Source of the DNA: Oceanobacillus sojae
GTDB lineage: Bacteria > Bacillota > Bacilli > Bacillales > Amphibacillaceae
Length of the DNA stretch: 64,000 bases
Direction of reading: 5' to 3'
Assembly (NCBI RefSeq): GCF_007991515.1
Contig: NZ_BJYM01000004.1
Coordinates: forward strand, 124,001 to 188,000
Part shown: one piece after another, positions 17,753 to 24,850 of the stretch
Position numbering within the stretch: position 1 is the stretch's first letter
Layout of the letters: the number at the start of each line of letters is the position of its first letter
Translations under genes and position numbers: made by a program
The notes under the pieces: model-generated
Databases searched by the model: none
Seen by the model: only the letters and a program-made list of their open reading frames with translations
What the model was told of the DNA's origin: nothing

Positions 17753-18022
17753 CTACCCTATATATTGATTAATATTCATATATAAATTGGAAGTGAATTC
17801 AACGATTGTCGTTAACATCCATGGTCCGAAGAATACTAAACCAAGTAACACTGCTAAGATTTTTGGAATAAATGCCAATGTCTGTTCTTGAATTTGTGTT
17901 GTTGCCTGAAAAATACTTACAAGTAGTCCGACTGCTAAAGCCAGCAGCAGTAACGGGACTGTTATTAACAAAATTGTAAAAATCCCCCGTTCAGCCAGGG
18001 TTAATACCAATTCACTACTCAT
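17753..18022 (-). CDS. fliQ: Flagellar export protein FliQ
   Basis: Small export gate subunit with two membrane helices. The ATG at 18020-18022 follows GAGAGGGG by 8 nt and gives 89 aa, the same as B. subtilis FliQ; an in-frame extension to 18046 is not supported. The family pattern AVGLLVSIFQATTQIQEQT is intact. Unlike the usual close packing, a 146-bp inverted-repeat element separates it from fliP, ending 28 nt before this start codon, so its own ribosome binding site is preserved. Confidence 0.95.
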   Translation of the reverse strand: MSSELVLTLAERGIFTILLITVPLLLLALAVGLLVSIFQATTQIQEQTLAFIPKILAVLLGLVFFGPWMLTTIVEFTSNLYMNINQYIG

Positions 18023-18050
18023 TGATTCTACCCCTCTCACTTCCAATACG

Positions 18051-18196
18051 TGTTAAAAAAGGGCGATAAAAAGGACCAAGAAGTTCAAGGCAGCGCAGCT
18101 TTGAGTAGCGGAATGTATGTTTGTTAATACATGAGCAACGGAAAAGCAAGCTAACGCAGAAATTCGCCGTGTCATTTTTGGCGACCTTTTTTAACA
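18051..18196. mobile_element. MITE-like element inserted between fliP and fliQ
   Basis: A 146-bp non-coding segment bounded by inverted repeats: TGTTAAAAAAGGGCG at 18051-18065 and GCGACCTTTTTTAACA at 18181-18196 (one mismatch in the core). The inside carries a GC-richer stretch unlike the flanking genes. The termini match the right end of the fliE-fliF element and resemble the ends of the element upstream of smc (TGTTCAAAAAGTC). No transposase or coding sequence is inside; no clear target duplication was seen. It begins 7 nt after the fliP stop. Confidence 0.75.
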
Positions 18197-18203
18197 TCCT
18201 CAT

Positions 18204-18869
18204 CTAAAAACCACCGAGTAGTGACTGCGTAATTAAATACCAGCCATCCACCAGTACAAATAGTAATATCTTAAACGGCAATGAAATCATTACCGGCGGC
18301 AGCATCATCATCCCCATTGACATAAGAATACTTGCGACAGCCATGTCAATAATTAAAAATGGGATAAATATCATAAAACCCATCTGAAATGCTGTTTTTA
18401 ATTCACTGATTGCAAATGCAGGAACTAAAGTGGTTAAAGGGATATCCTGTACGGTTTCTGGAGGTTCTGCCTCTGTATAACGCATGAATAATTGCAAATC
18501 CTTCTGTCTTGTATGCTGTGCCATAAATTCCTTTAAAGGAACACTTGCATTATCATAAGCTTCATCCAAGGTAATCTCCTCAGCAAAGAGCGGCGACAAA
18601 CCTTGCTCATAGACTTCTGAGAAAGTCGGAGCCATGATAAAGAAAGTCAAAAATAACGCAATACCAATGAGCACCTGATTTGGGGGCATCTGCTGCGTTG
18701 CTAAAGATGTACGTACAAATGACAATACAATAATAATCCGTGTAAAGCTGGTCATTAAAATTAAAATTCCCGGAGCCAGAGAAAAAATCGTTAATAACAG
18801 CAATAGCTTCACTGATGTTGCTATATTCGTTGGATCAGAACCTGAAAATATATCTATAAATTCATTCAT
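18204..18869 (-). CDS. fliP: Flagellar export protein FliP
   Basis: Core export gate subunit. The sequence contains the two FliP signatures, one around LAPGILILMTSFTRIIIVLS and one around FQMGFMIFIPFLIIDMAVASILMSMGMMMLPP (first part FQMGFMIFIPFLIID). Four membrane segments are apparent, and the length of 221 aa is typical for the Gram-positive form without a long signal peptide. It overlaps fliO/fliZ by 8 nt. The MITE-like element lies directly after its stop codon. Confidence 0.97.
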   Translation of the reverse strand: MNEFIDIFSGSDPTNIATSVKLLLLLTIFSLAPGILILMTSFTRIIIVLSFVRTSLATQQMPPNQVLIGIALFLTFFIMAPTFSEVYEQGLSPLFAEEITLDEAYDNASVPLKEFMAQHTRQKDLQLFMRYTEAEPPETVQDIPLTTLVPAFAISELKTAFQMGFMIFIPFLIIDMAVASILMSMGMMMLPPVMISLPFKILLFVLVDGWYLITQSLLGGF

Positions 18870-19530
18870 TTAAATCGTCCTTATGCTTCTTAATAAGATC
18901 TTGGCGATTTTTGCGGATTGACTGCAGCTCCCTAGTAAGTAATTGATTAAAGGATTTGTCAGATGACTTACTAGATTTTTCATTTTTTCCTTTTGAAAAT
19001 AAGGATAAGGTATCCGGATTCTTTTCTTCCGATTGATCAATCAGCTGTTCAATCGTTTCAGGATCATCGATTTCCTCTAACAGCTCCACATTATCTCCAA
19101 CACCAATAAGATAATATCTGTTTCCAACACGGATAATTTGCACAGATTTATTTGCTCCTACAGATACTCCACCCACATTGCGCAGGAGGCCTGGCTGCTG
19201 ATTAAACCCATTTCTTTTTCCTAAGAGCTTTAATACTATATAGACTAACCCCAGTACCAGAGCCAGACCAACAATTAACCGGACAATTTGCCAGCCCATC
19301 GATGTATTTGAAGAATCATCTTCTATCAAAAATCCATTGTCATTTTCCAGGATACTGTCTTCCTCATTCGTATCCGGCTGCTCATTATCCATATTTTGTT
19401 CATCGTTACACTCCTCACCATTTTCAAGGCAGTCTAACACATTTGTTTCTGCGCTTATACTGACCGGGAGCAACATAAAAAACAACACTCCCGCTCCCAG
19501 TACAAATATACGCCATGATTGCTTCTTCAA
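18862..19530 (-). CDS. fliO: Flagellar biosynthesis protein FliO/FliZ
   Basis: Membrane protein assisting assembly of the FliP/FliQ/FliR export gate (called FliZ in B. subtilis). It has an N-terminal signal peptide-like segment ending in SISA, an acidic Asn/Asp/Glu-rich linker, a single membrane helix (about residues 78-100), then the conserved cytosolic FliO domain (GVSVGANKSVQIIRVGNRYYLIGV part). The start is uncertain: TTG 19530 has GTGAG 9 nt upstream and makes a tidy signal peptide; GTG 19557 is possible. A hairpin with 13-14 nt arms (19624-19663) separates it from cheY. Confidence 0.85.
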   Translation of the reverse strand: MKKQSWRIFVLGAGVLFFMLLPVSISAETNVLDCLENGEECNDEQNMDNEQPDTNEEDSILENDNGFLIEDDSSNTSMGWQIVRLIVGLALVLGLVYIVLKLLGKRNGFNQQPGLLRNVGGVSVGANKSVQIIRVGNRYYLIGVGDNVELLEEIDDPETIEQLIDQSEEKNPDTLSLFSKGKNEKSSKSSDKSFNQLLTRELQSIRKNRQDLIKKHKDDLNE

Positions 19531-19623
19531 TCTCGTCAACTCACTTTTTAAACACACTTGGGGAGTAAATACATCCCTGTGATACCCCTGCCTTCACTTC
19601 ATACGGGTGGACGCTGTTCCCCA

Positions 19624-19663
19624 TTCATTAGTGAGAAAAGATATATCCGTCTCACTAAATGAA
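19624..19663 (-). other. Hairpin between cheY and fliO
   Basis: TTCATTAGTGAGA (19624-19636) pairs with TCTCACTAAATGAA (19650-19663), one bulged base. It begins 6 nt past the cheY stop. There is no U tract on the minus strand, so it is more likely an mRNA processing or stability element that changes the cheY:fliO ratio than a terminator; that role is inference. Confidence 0.5.
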
Positions 19664-19669
19664 GTTTAC

Positions 19670-20032
19670 TTATCCAAGTGCTTTTTGAATAGCTTCAATA
19701 ACACGTTCTGCCTGGAATGGTTTAACAATAAAGTCTTTTGCTCCGGCTTGAATAGCATCAATAACCATAGCCTGCTGTCCCATTGCTGAACACATAATTA
19801 CCTTTGCTTCTGGATTTACTTGAAGAATTTCTTTTAAAGCTGCCAACCCATCTTTTTCTGGCATCGTAATATCCATGGTCACTAAATCAGGTTGACTTTC
19901 CTTAAATTTTTCAACAGCTTCATTACCGTCTTGTGCTTCAGCAACTACTTCAAAATCATTTTTTGTTAAAATATCCTTAATCATCATTCTCATAAAAGCT
20001 GCATCATCTACGATTAAAATCTTTTTGCTCAT
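19670..20032 (-). CDS. cheY: Chemotaxis response regulator CheY
   Basis: Single-domain receiver of 120 aa that, when phosphorylated, binds FliM and sets flagellar rotation. Acidic pair Asp9/Asp10, phosphoacceptor Asp54 (TMDITMP), Ser82 and Lys104 (VKPF) are all in place. The ATG at 20030-20032 lies 8 nt after GAGGAG; an in-frame extension to 20050 covers the ribosome binding site. It lies between fliY, which encodes its phosphatase, and fliO, as in B. subtilis. The kinase CheA is not encoded in the window. Confidence 0.97.
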   Translation of the reverse strand: MSKKILIVDDAAFMRMMIKDILTKNDFEVVAEAQDGNEAVEKFKESQPDLVTMDITMPEKDGLAALKEILQVNPEAKVIMCSAMGQQAMVIDAIQAGAKDFIVKPFQAERVIEAIQKALG

Positions 20033-20059
20033 TTTTTTCTCTCTCCTCATTATACTAAT

Positions 20060-21292
20060 CTACTTTTTCAAATGTTGAATTCTATCTAACTGACTAACAA
20101 TATCCGTTACACGTACTCCGAAGTTTTCGTCGATAACAACAACTTCCCCTTCAGCCACTAATTTTTCATTTACAAGAATATCTACAGGCTCCCCGGCCAA
20201 CTTATCTAATTCAATAATGGATCCTGCTCCAAGTTCTAAGATTTCCTTAATGGACTGCTTTGTTCTTCCTAACTCAACAGTGACTTTTAAAGGGATATCC
20301 ATCAGCATATCCAAATTACGTTGTCCCTGACTGCTTAAAGGGGGCTGTTTAAAATCTGAAAAAGCTGCCTCCTGTATATTTGCTTCATGCAGGCTGCCGT
20401 GTCTGCCCAGAATGTCATCATTTTTTTGATGTGTTGATTCTGTGCTTGCTGCTGTCCGGCTGACAGACTCTTCCGCTTGAATGTTTTCCTGCAGTGGTGC
20501 TGAAGGAGTATTTAAGCTTGTATTTACATTCGTTTCAGGGATATCAGCCGGTTCGCTTGCTGCTGCTTTCTCTGGCTTCTTTTCTGCCGAACTTTCTTCT
20601 GTAGCTGCAGGAGCCGGATTCATTAATTGCTGTACTAATTCTTTAGCAAAATCAATTGGAACAAGCTGTACCATATTAGAATCTATTAAATCTCCAACCA
20701 TTAATTTAAAGAAGACTTTGACATAAACGTCATCTTCAAATAGACCTTCTTTTCTTTCATTCCCCAATCCATGAATAATCTGCGGAGGAGAAATGTCAAT
20801 TTTCTTATTAAATACTGTGGACATACTTGTGGCAGCAGCACCCATCATCTGATTCATTGCTTCCTGAACTGCACTGAGGTGCATTTCGTTCAGTTCCTTA
20901 TCCGGGCTTGTCCCATCACCGCCAAGCATAATATCAGCAATTACTGCTGCATCCTCTGATTTAATGAAAAAAACATTATTGCCAGTAAAGCCTTCTATGT
21001 AATTTACTTGAACACTTACAGGTTTAAATGTCACTTCTTCTTCTAATTCATCTTTTGTAATTGTTGTAACAGCTGGTGTTGTAATCTCTACCTTTTGGTT
21101 TAAAAGTGTAGACAGAGTAGTAGCGGAGCTTCCAAAGGAAATATTTCCAATCTCTCCTAAAGCGTCTTTTTCTATACTCGTCAGGAACTCGTCCCCACCC
21201 GTTTGCTCCTGCTGGTTTTCATCCTCTTTATTTTCAGATACATTAAGCAGTGCATCAATTTCTTCCTGCGACAGCTTGCCGTCATTCATCAT
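20060..21292 (-). CDS. fliY: Flagellar switch protein and CheY-P phosphatase FliY (FliN-type)
   Basis: Switch protein with three parts: an N-terminal EIDALLN CheY-binding peptide (about 11-17), a CheC-like phosphatase domain (about 35-205) with the first active helix DALGEIGNISFGSSATTLS and a second, AVQEAMNQMMGAA, and a C-terminal FliN domain (about 325-405). The Ala/Glu/Ser-rich linker from 225 to 315 is long; at 410 aa the protein is slightly longer than B. subtilis FliY (378, from memory). It overlaps fliM by 11 nt. The second helix has NQMMG where the family has N-x-x-x-G-type residues, so both sites may work. Confidence 0.95.
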   Translation of the reverse strand: MMNDGKLSQEEIDALLNVSENKEDENQQEQTGGDEFLTSIEKDALGEIGNISFGSSATTLSTLLNQKVEITTPAVTTITKDELEEEVTFKPVSVQVNYIEGFTGNNVFFIKSEDAAVIADIMLGGDGTSPDKELNEMHLSAVQEAMNQMMGAAATSMSTVFNKKIDISPPQIIHGLGNERKEGLFEDDVYVKVFFKLMVGDLIDSNMVQLVPIDFAKELVQQLMNPAPAATEESSAEKKPEKAAASEPADIPETNVNTSLNTPSAPLQENIQAEESVSRTAASTESTHQKNDDILGRHGSLHEANIQEAAFSDFKQPPLSSQGQRNLDMLMDIPLKVTVELGRTKQSIKEILELGAGSIIELDKLAGEPVDILVNEKLVAEGEVVVIDENFGVRVTDIVSQLDRIQHLKK

Positions 21293-22274
21293 TTTCCATC
21301 ACCCCATTCAGTTCCTCTAATACTTGAACAGACATTTTATGCCGATACTTACCTGGCTGCACAAGAAACTTAAACTCATCATTCACAGCCATCTTTAACG
21401 GCGAATCAATCGGCTGATCTAATGCAATCACATCCCCGGCAGAGAACTTCAAAAATTCATCAATATTAATTGTTGCTTCACCAAGGATTGCTTTTACTTC
21501 AACATCCGTATTTTGAAGATACTGTGACATTCTTTGCAGACTTTTTTCATCTTTATTTTTATTCGTCTGCATCCAATAGCTTGCAGAGAGCTTTGGTATA
21601 ATTGGTTCCAAAATAATATGCGGAATACATATATTAATCATACCTGATACTTCTCCAATCATAGCTGTTAAAGAAACAACAACAACTGTTTCTGTTGGTG
21701 CAACAATCTGCATAAATTGGGGGTTCTCTTCAAATTCTTCTAAAACCGGTTCAATATCTGCAACAGATGACCAAGCATTTTTTAAACTGTCTTCAGCTTT
21801 CTCAAACAATTGTGTGAGCAAAAGCTTTTCAATTTCTGTCAGACTGCTTTTTTTTGAATCACTGGAACCTTTTCCGCCCAGCAACCGCTCCAATAATGCG
21901 AAAGCGATATTCGGGTTAATTTCCATAATCAAATTTCCGTCCAACGGCTGCAAACTATAAATATTAAGCACTGTCCGTTTCGGTACAGAGCGTATAAATT
22001 CCTCATAAGGTACCTGGTCCACAGAGGTAACATTTATATTTACATACGTTCGGAGCTGCGTAGCAAAAAAGGTTGTAAGCAATCTTGCATAGTTTTCATG
22101 AAGCCTAGAAATGCTTCGTATCTGGTCTTTAGAAAAACGTAACGCTCTTTTAAAATCATATACGCGAATACGTTTTTCATCTTCTTCCTTTTTCAACTCT
22201 TCTGCATCCATTTCTCCTGATGTTATCGCTGAAAGCAAGGCATCAATTTCATTTTGTGATAATACCTCATCCAT
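21282..22274 (-). CDS. fliM: Flagellar motor switch protein FliM
   Basis: C-ring protein that binds CheY-P. The N-terminal EIDALLSAI peptide (residues 8-16) is the CheY-P docking site; the middle CheC-like domain and the C-terminal SpoA (FliN-like) domain (about 250-325) follow. Length 330 aa is typical. It overlaps fliY by 11 nt and follows fliL after a short gap, with an AGGAGGTGACC ribosome binding site. Confidence 0.97.
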   Translation of the reverse strand: MDEVLSQNEIDALLSAITSGEMDAEELKKEEDEKRIRVYDFKRALRFSKDQIRSISRLHENYARLLTTFFATQLRTYVNINVTSVDQVPYEEFIRSVPKRTVLNIYSLQPLDGNLIMEINPNIAFALLERLLGGKGSSDSKKSSLTEIEKLLLTQLFEKAEDSLKNAWSSVADIEPVLEEFEENPQFMQIVAPTETVVVVSLTAMIGEVSGMINICIPHIILEPIIPKLSASYWMQTNKNKDEKSLQRMSQYLQNTDVEVKAILGEATINIDEFLKFSAGDVIALDQPIDSPLKMAVNDEFKFLVQPGKYRHKMSVQVLEELNGVMENDE

Positions 22275-22305
22275 AAAATTTGGTCACCTCCTAGCATGAT
22301 ATAAT

Positions 22306-22725
22306 CTATTGAAGTATTTTCTTAATGGTATATACTTCGGTAACCGTTCCTTCTGTCATCATTTCATTTAAATTTGTTTTCAGCGTCTCCTCCAGATCAT
22401 CAAGACCTGTTTGAAAATCCTCTTCTTCCATAACAGCCAATTCTTTAATTAATAGATTGGTGATTTGGAAGTCTCTTTTTTGTAATTCTTCCATCGCTTT
22501 TTTATCATCTGTAATCACTTGAAACTGAACCTGTACATATCTATCATCTTTAATATCTGTTGTTACTTCCGGCGTTTCATAGGAATGACTGACCATATCA
22601 TCAATAGATTGCTCGCCGGATGTTTCTTCCGGTTCATTCACATAGATGACAATAATAAGCGTAGCTACAACACCAACAAGTAAAGTAATGATTGACGTTA
22701 CAGCTATTTTTAATATTTTACTCAT
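22306..22725 (-). CDS. fliL: Flagellar basal body-associated protein FliL
   Basis: Single-pass membrane protein next to the stator, thought to support motor torque. One N-terminal membrane helix (about residues 6-28) is followed by an extracytoplasmic domain with the YVQVQFQVITDD strand typical of FliL. The ATG at 22723-22725 lies 6 nt after AGGTG and gives 139 aa; a GTG 9 nt upstream is less likely. It overlaps the end of the preceding SwrD gene by 8 nt, so the two are probably coupled. Confidence 0.93.
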   Translation of the reverse strand: MSKILKIAVTSIITLLVGVVATLIIVIYVNEPEETSGEQSIDDMVSHSYETPEVTTDIKDDRYVQVQFQVITDDKKAMEELQKRDFQITNLLIKELAVMEEEDFQTGLDDLEETLKTNLNEMMTEGTVTEVYTIKKILQ

Positions 22726-22936
22726 CTTTTTCACCTGCCTTTAAAGGAAGTGCAGGAAACCCAATCTCGTGATAAAAGGCTGTTACCTTTTTAATAATTT
22801 CTTCTTCACTTTCTTTTACAAACACTTTTTTTCCATTTAACAATGAAATACTTGTATCTGCATGGGCCTGAACTTGCTCAATCATTATTGCATTAAGAAC
22901 AAAAGGTTCATTATTTAATCGGGTCAATCGAATCAT
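22718..22936 (-). CDS. swrD: FlbD-family protein SwrD (YlzI)
   Basis: A 72-residue FlbD-family protein beginning MIRLTRLNNEPFVLN, a hallmark of the family. In B. subtilis SwrD (YlzI) sits at the same place, between flgE and fliL, and increases flagellar power (torque). No membrane segment is seen; it is probably cytosolic. The stop codon lies inside the fliL start region. Confidence 0.9.
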   Translation of the reverse strand: MIRLTRLNNEPFVLNAIMIEQVQAHADTSISLLNGKKVFVKESEEEIIKKVTAFYHEIGFPALPLKAGEKDE

Positions 22937-22992
22937 GATTTATCGGGACTAGTCTGAGCATGTTAGTTCATGCTAGCCCCTTCCTCCCTTGC

Positions 22993-23850
22993 TTATCGTT
23001 TTAGATTAACAAGCTCCTGTAAAATTTCATCAGATGTTGTAATTATTCTGGTGTTCGCCTGGAATGAACGCTGTGCTGTAATCATTTCAGTGAATTCTTC
23101 AGATAAGTCTACGTTGGACATCTCAAGCTGACCAGTTCTAAGTACGCCAGCGCCTTCCTGTTCCGGTGTAAAGAATTCTGCACCTCCTGGGGCAGGCATT
23201 ATACCAGAGTTATCTGTTGCACGATACAAATTACCGCCTAATTTTTCTAAACCATTAGGATTGGAAAAACGGGCCAAGCCTATATTAACGTTATTATCTA
23301 CAACTTCTCCGTCTGCATCTATATACGTAACTGATCCATCTGTTAAGATACTGAAATCCTGTGAACCTGGTGGAACCTGAATAGCTTCTCCCTCGCTATC
23401 TAATAAATAAAGACCTTCCGCGTTTACAATATATCCGTTATCATCAAAACCAAAGCTCCCGGCACGTGTATAGTATCTATCATTTGGATTGGTTGTCACT
23501 GTTGCTCCTGCCCCTTCACCAGTAACCTGACCACCGCCTACAACAAACATACCATCTCCATCAATCATAAAATCTAACGGATAATTTGTAGTTTGTGTAA
23601 ATCCCTGTGTATGGACATTATTAATCGCTCCTTGCTGTGAACCAAGACCAACCTGTTTGGCATTAACACCGCCTCGATTCCCGCCAGCACCCTGTGCTCT
23701 TGATGATGTTTGGCTCAGCATATCCTGAAAATTAATCGTTGCTTTTTTATAACCATTGGTATTAACGTTAGCAATATTATTTCCGATAATATCTAATTTT
23801 GTTTGTGAATTTTTCATTCCTGAAATACCTGCATACATTGAACGTAACAT
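22993..23850 (-). CDS. flgE: Flagellar hook protein FlgE (FlgG-like short hook protein)
   Basis: Structural protein of the hook. The N-terminal rod/hook signature is present (SGMKNSQTKLDIIGNNIANVNT, quoted part GNNIANVNTNGYKK) and the C-terminal helix ends SFQANTRIITTSDEILQELVNLKR, as in FlgE/FlgG. At 285 aa it is the short Bacillus-type hook protein, sometimes annotated FlgG. It lacks the large central domains of enteric FlgE. The neighbours flgD and fliK support the hook role. Confidence 0.92.
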   Translation of the reverse strand: MLRSMYAGISGMKNSQTKLDIIGNNIANVNTNGYKKATINFQDMLSQTSSRAQGAGGNRGGVNAKQVGLGSQQGAINNVHTQGFTQTTNYPLDFMIDGDGMFVVGGGQVTGEGAGATVTTNPNDRYYTRAGSFGFDDNGYIVNAEGLYLLDSEGEAIQVPPGSQDFSILTDGSVTYIDADGEVVDNNVNIGLARFSNPNGLEKLGGNLYRATDNSGIMPAPGGAEFFTPEQEGAGVLRTGQLEMSNVDLSEEFTEMITAQRSFQANTRIITTSDEILQELVNLKR

Positions 23851-23937
23851 GATTATTTCCCCTTTTTCCTTTTAATTTGACCGCTTCTGTCATTCCACGG
23901 TTACAGACTTCCCTTAAAGGGTCCAGCCTTTTTGAAT

Positions 23938-24303
23938 TTACAATAAAATTGTTCCATCGATATTAGTAAATACTTTTTTATCTGCCTCGGATTGATTCAA
24001 CGCAGTAATCACTGTATTATTTTTGACACTGACAACCATTGCGCTTCCATCAACAACAACCAAAGCATCCTTAACTCCCATTTGTTTAGCTTCTTTTACT
24101 TTCTCATGAATAGATTCCCATTCCTTGTTGCTAAACTGGATATTCCTCTCCCGCATTCGATCTGCTGCATGCTTGCTGACAGCCAGTCCTTGTTGCTGTT
24201 GGAGAATATCGCCAAAGGATACATTTCCTTTTTTCGGTGCCGCTTTTTGTATATATTGCTCCTGTGATATAGCTGGTACGATTGGTTGAATTGGGCGAAC
24301 CAT
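23938..24303 (-). CDS. Conserved flagellar operon protein (TIGR02530-type)
   Basis: A small soluble protein of 121 aa in the flgD-flgE gap. The middle and C-terminal parts have the pattern of the flagellar-operon protein family TIGR02530: SKHAADRMRERNI, then KVKEAKQMGVKDALVVVDGSAMVVSVKN (part). The family occurs next to flgD in many Firmicutes but its function is not established. Its ATG overlaps the flgD stop (TAATG), showing translational coupling and suggesting a role in hook assembly, which is inference. Confidence 0.85.
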   Translation of the reverse strand: MVRPIQPIVPAISQEQYIQKAAPKKGNVSFGDILQQQQGLAVSKHAADRMRERNIQFSNKEWESIHEKVKEAKQMGVKDALVVVDGSAMVVSVKNNTVITALNQSEADKKVFTNIDGTILL

Positions 24304-24812
24304 TATTTTTCCTCCTCATTCTCAGAAGGGTCTGTTACATTATTTTCTGATTCATCATCTGTTTCCTGTCCTGATGTTCCTACCTCAATCACTGTATCAG
24401 CATAGATTTTCTTACCATTTTCCAAATGGAAAACAGCCCATCCATCCTGCTGAGATACAGAAACAATTTTACTTGATTCAATACCTTTTTCTCTTCCTGT
24501 TTCCTCGTCAAATGTTCTATAATTCACCGTTTCGCCGATCATATGGCTATACTGGATAGCTGGAGAAACAAGCTGATTATTAACCAGAAGCTCCATCGAC
24601 TTTGACATATTCATCATTTGCTCCAAGGAAGAAAAAGTTGCCATTTGGGCAATAAATTCACTTTCATCCATTGTGTTCATTGGATTCTGATTTTGCATTT
24701 GCGCAACCAATAATTTTAAAAATTCATCTTTTCCTAATTCAGATGAAGGTGCCCTTTGCGTCGATTGATTACTTAAATATAAAGATGGATCTATGGAAGT
24801 AATTATTGTCAC
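24303..24812 (-). CDS. flgD: Flagellar hook assembly (cap) protein FlgD
   Basis: Scaffold that caps the growing hook. The N-terminal FlgD signature is clear (LGKDEFLKLLVAQMQNQNPMNTMDESEFIAQMATFSSLEQM, part: FLKLLVAQMQNQNP). The C-terminal part has a short Tudor-like stretch and an acidic tail; the Ig-like domain of enteric FlgD is missing, as in B. subtilis FlgD (YlxG). The start is awkward: the first GTG (24812) overlaps the AAAGGCGGTGA ribosome binding site; initiation at the ATT codon 9 nt further would have better spacing. 169 aa from the GTG. Confidence 0.92.
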   Translation of the reverse strand: MTIITSIDPSLYLSNQSTQRAPSSELGKDEFLKLLVAQMQNQNPMNTMDESEFIAQMATFSSLEQMMNMSKSMELLVNNQLVSPAIQYSHMIGETVNYRTFDEETGREKGIESSKIVSVSQQDGWAVFHLENGKKIYADTVIEVGTSGQETDDESENNVTDPSENEEEK

Positions 24813-24850
24813 CGCCTTTCAAAAATGGATAAGAGCCATTACAAGCTAGG

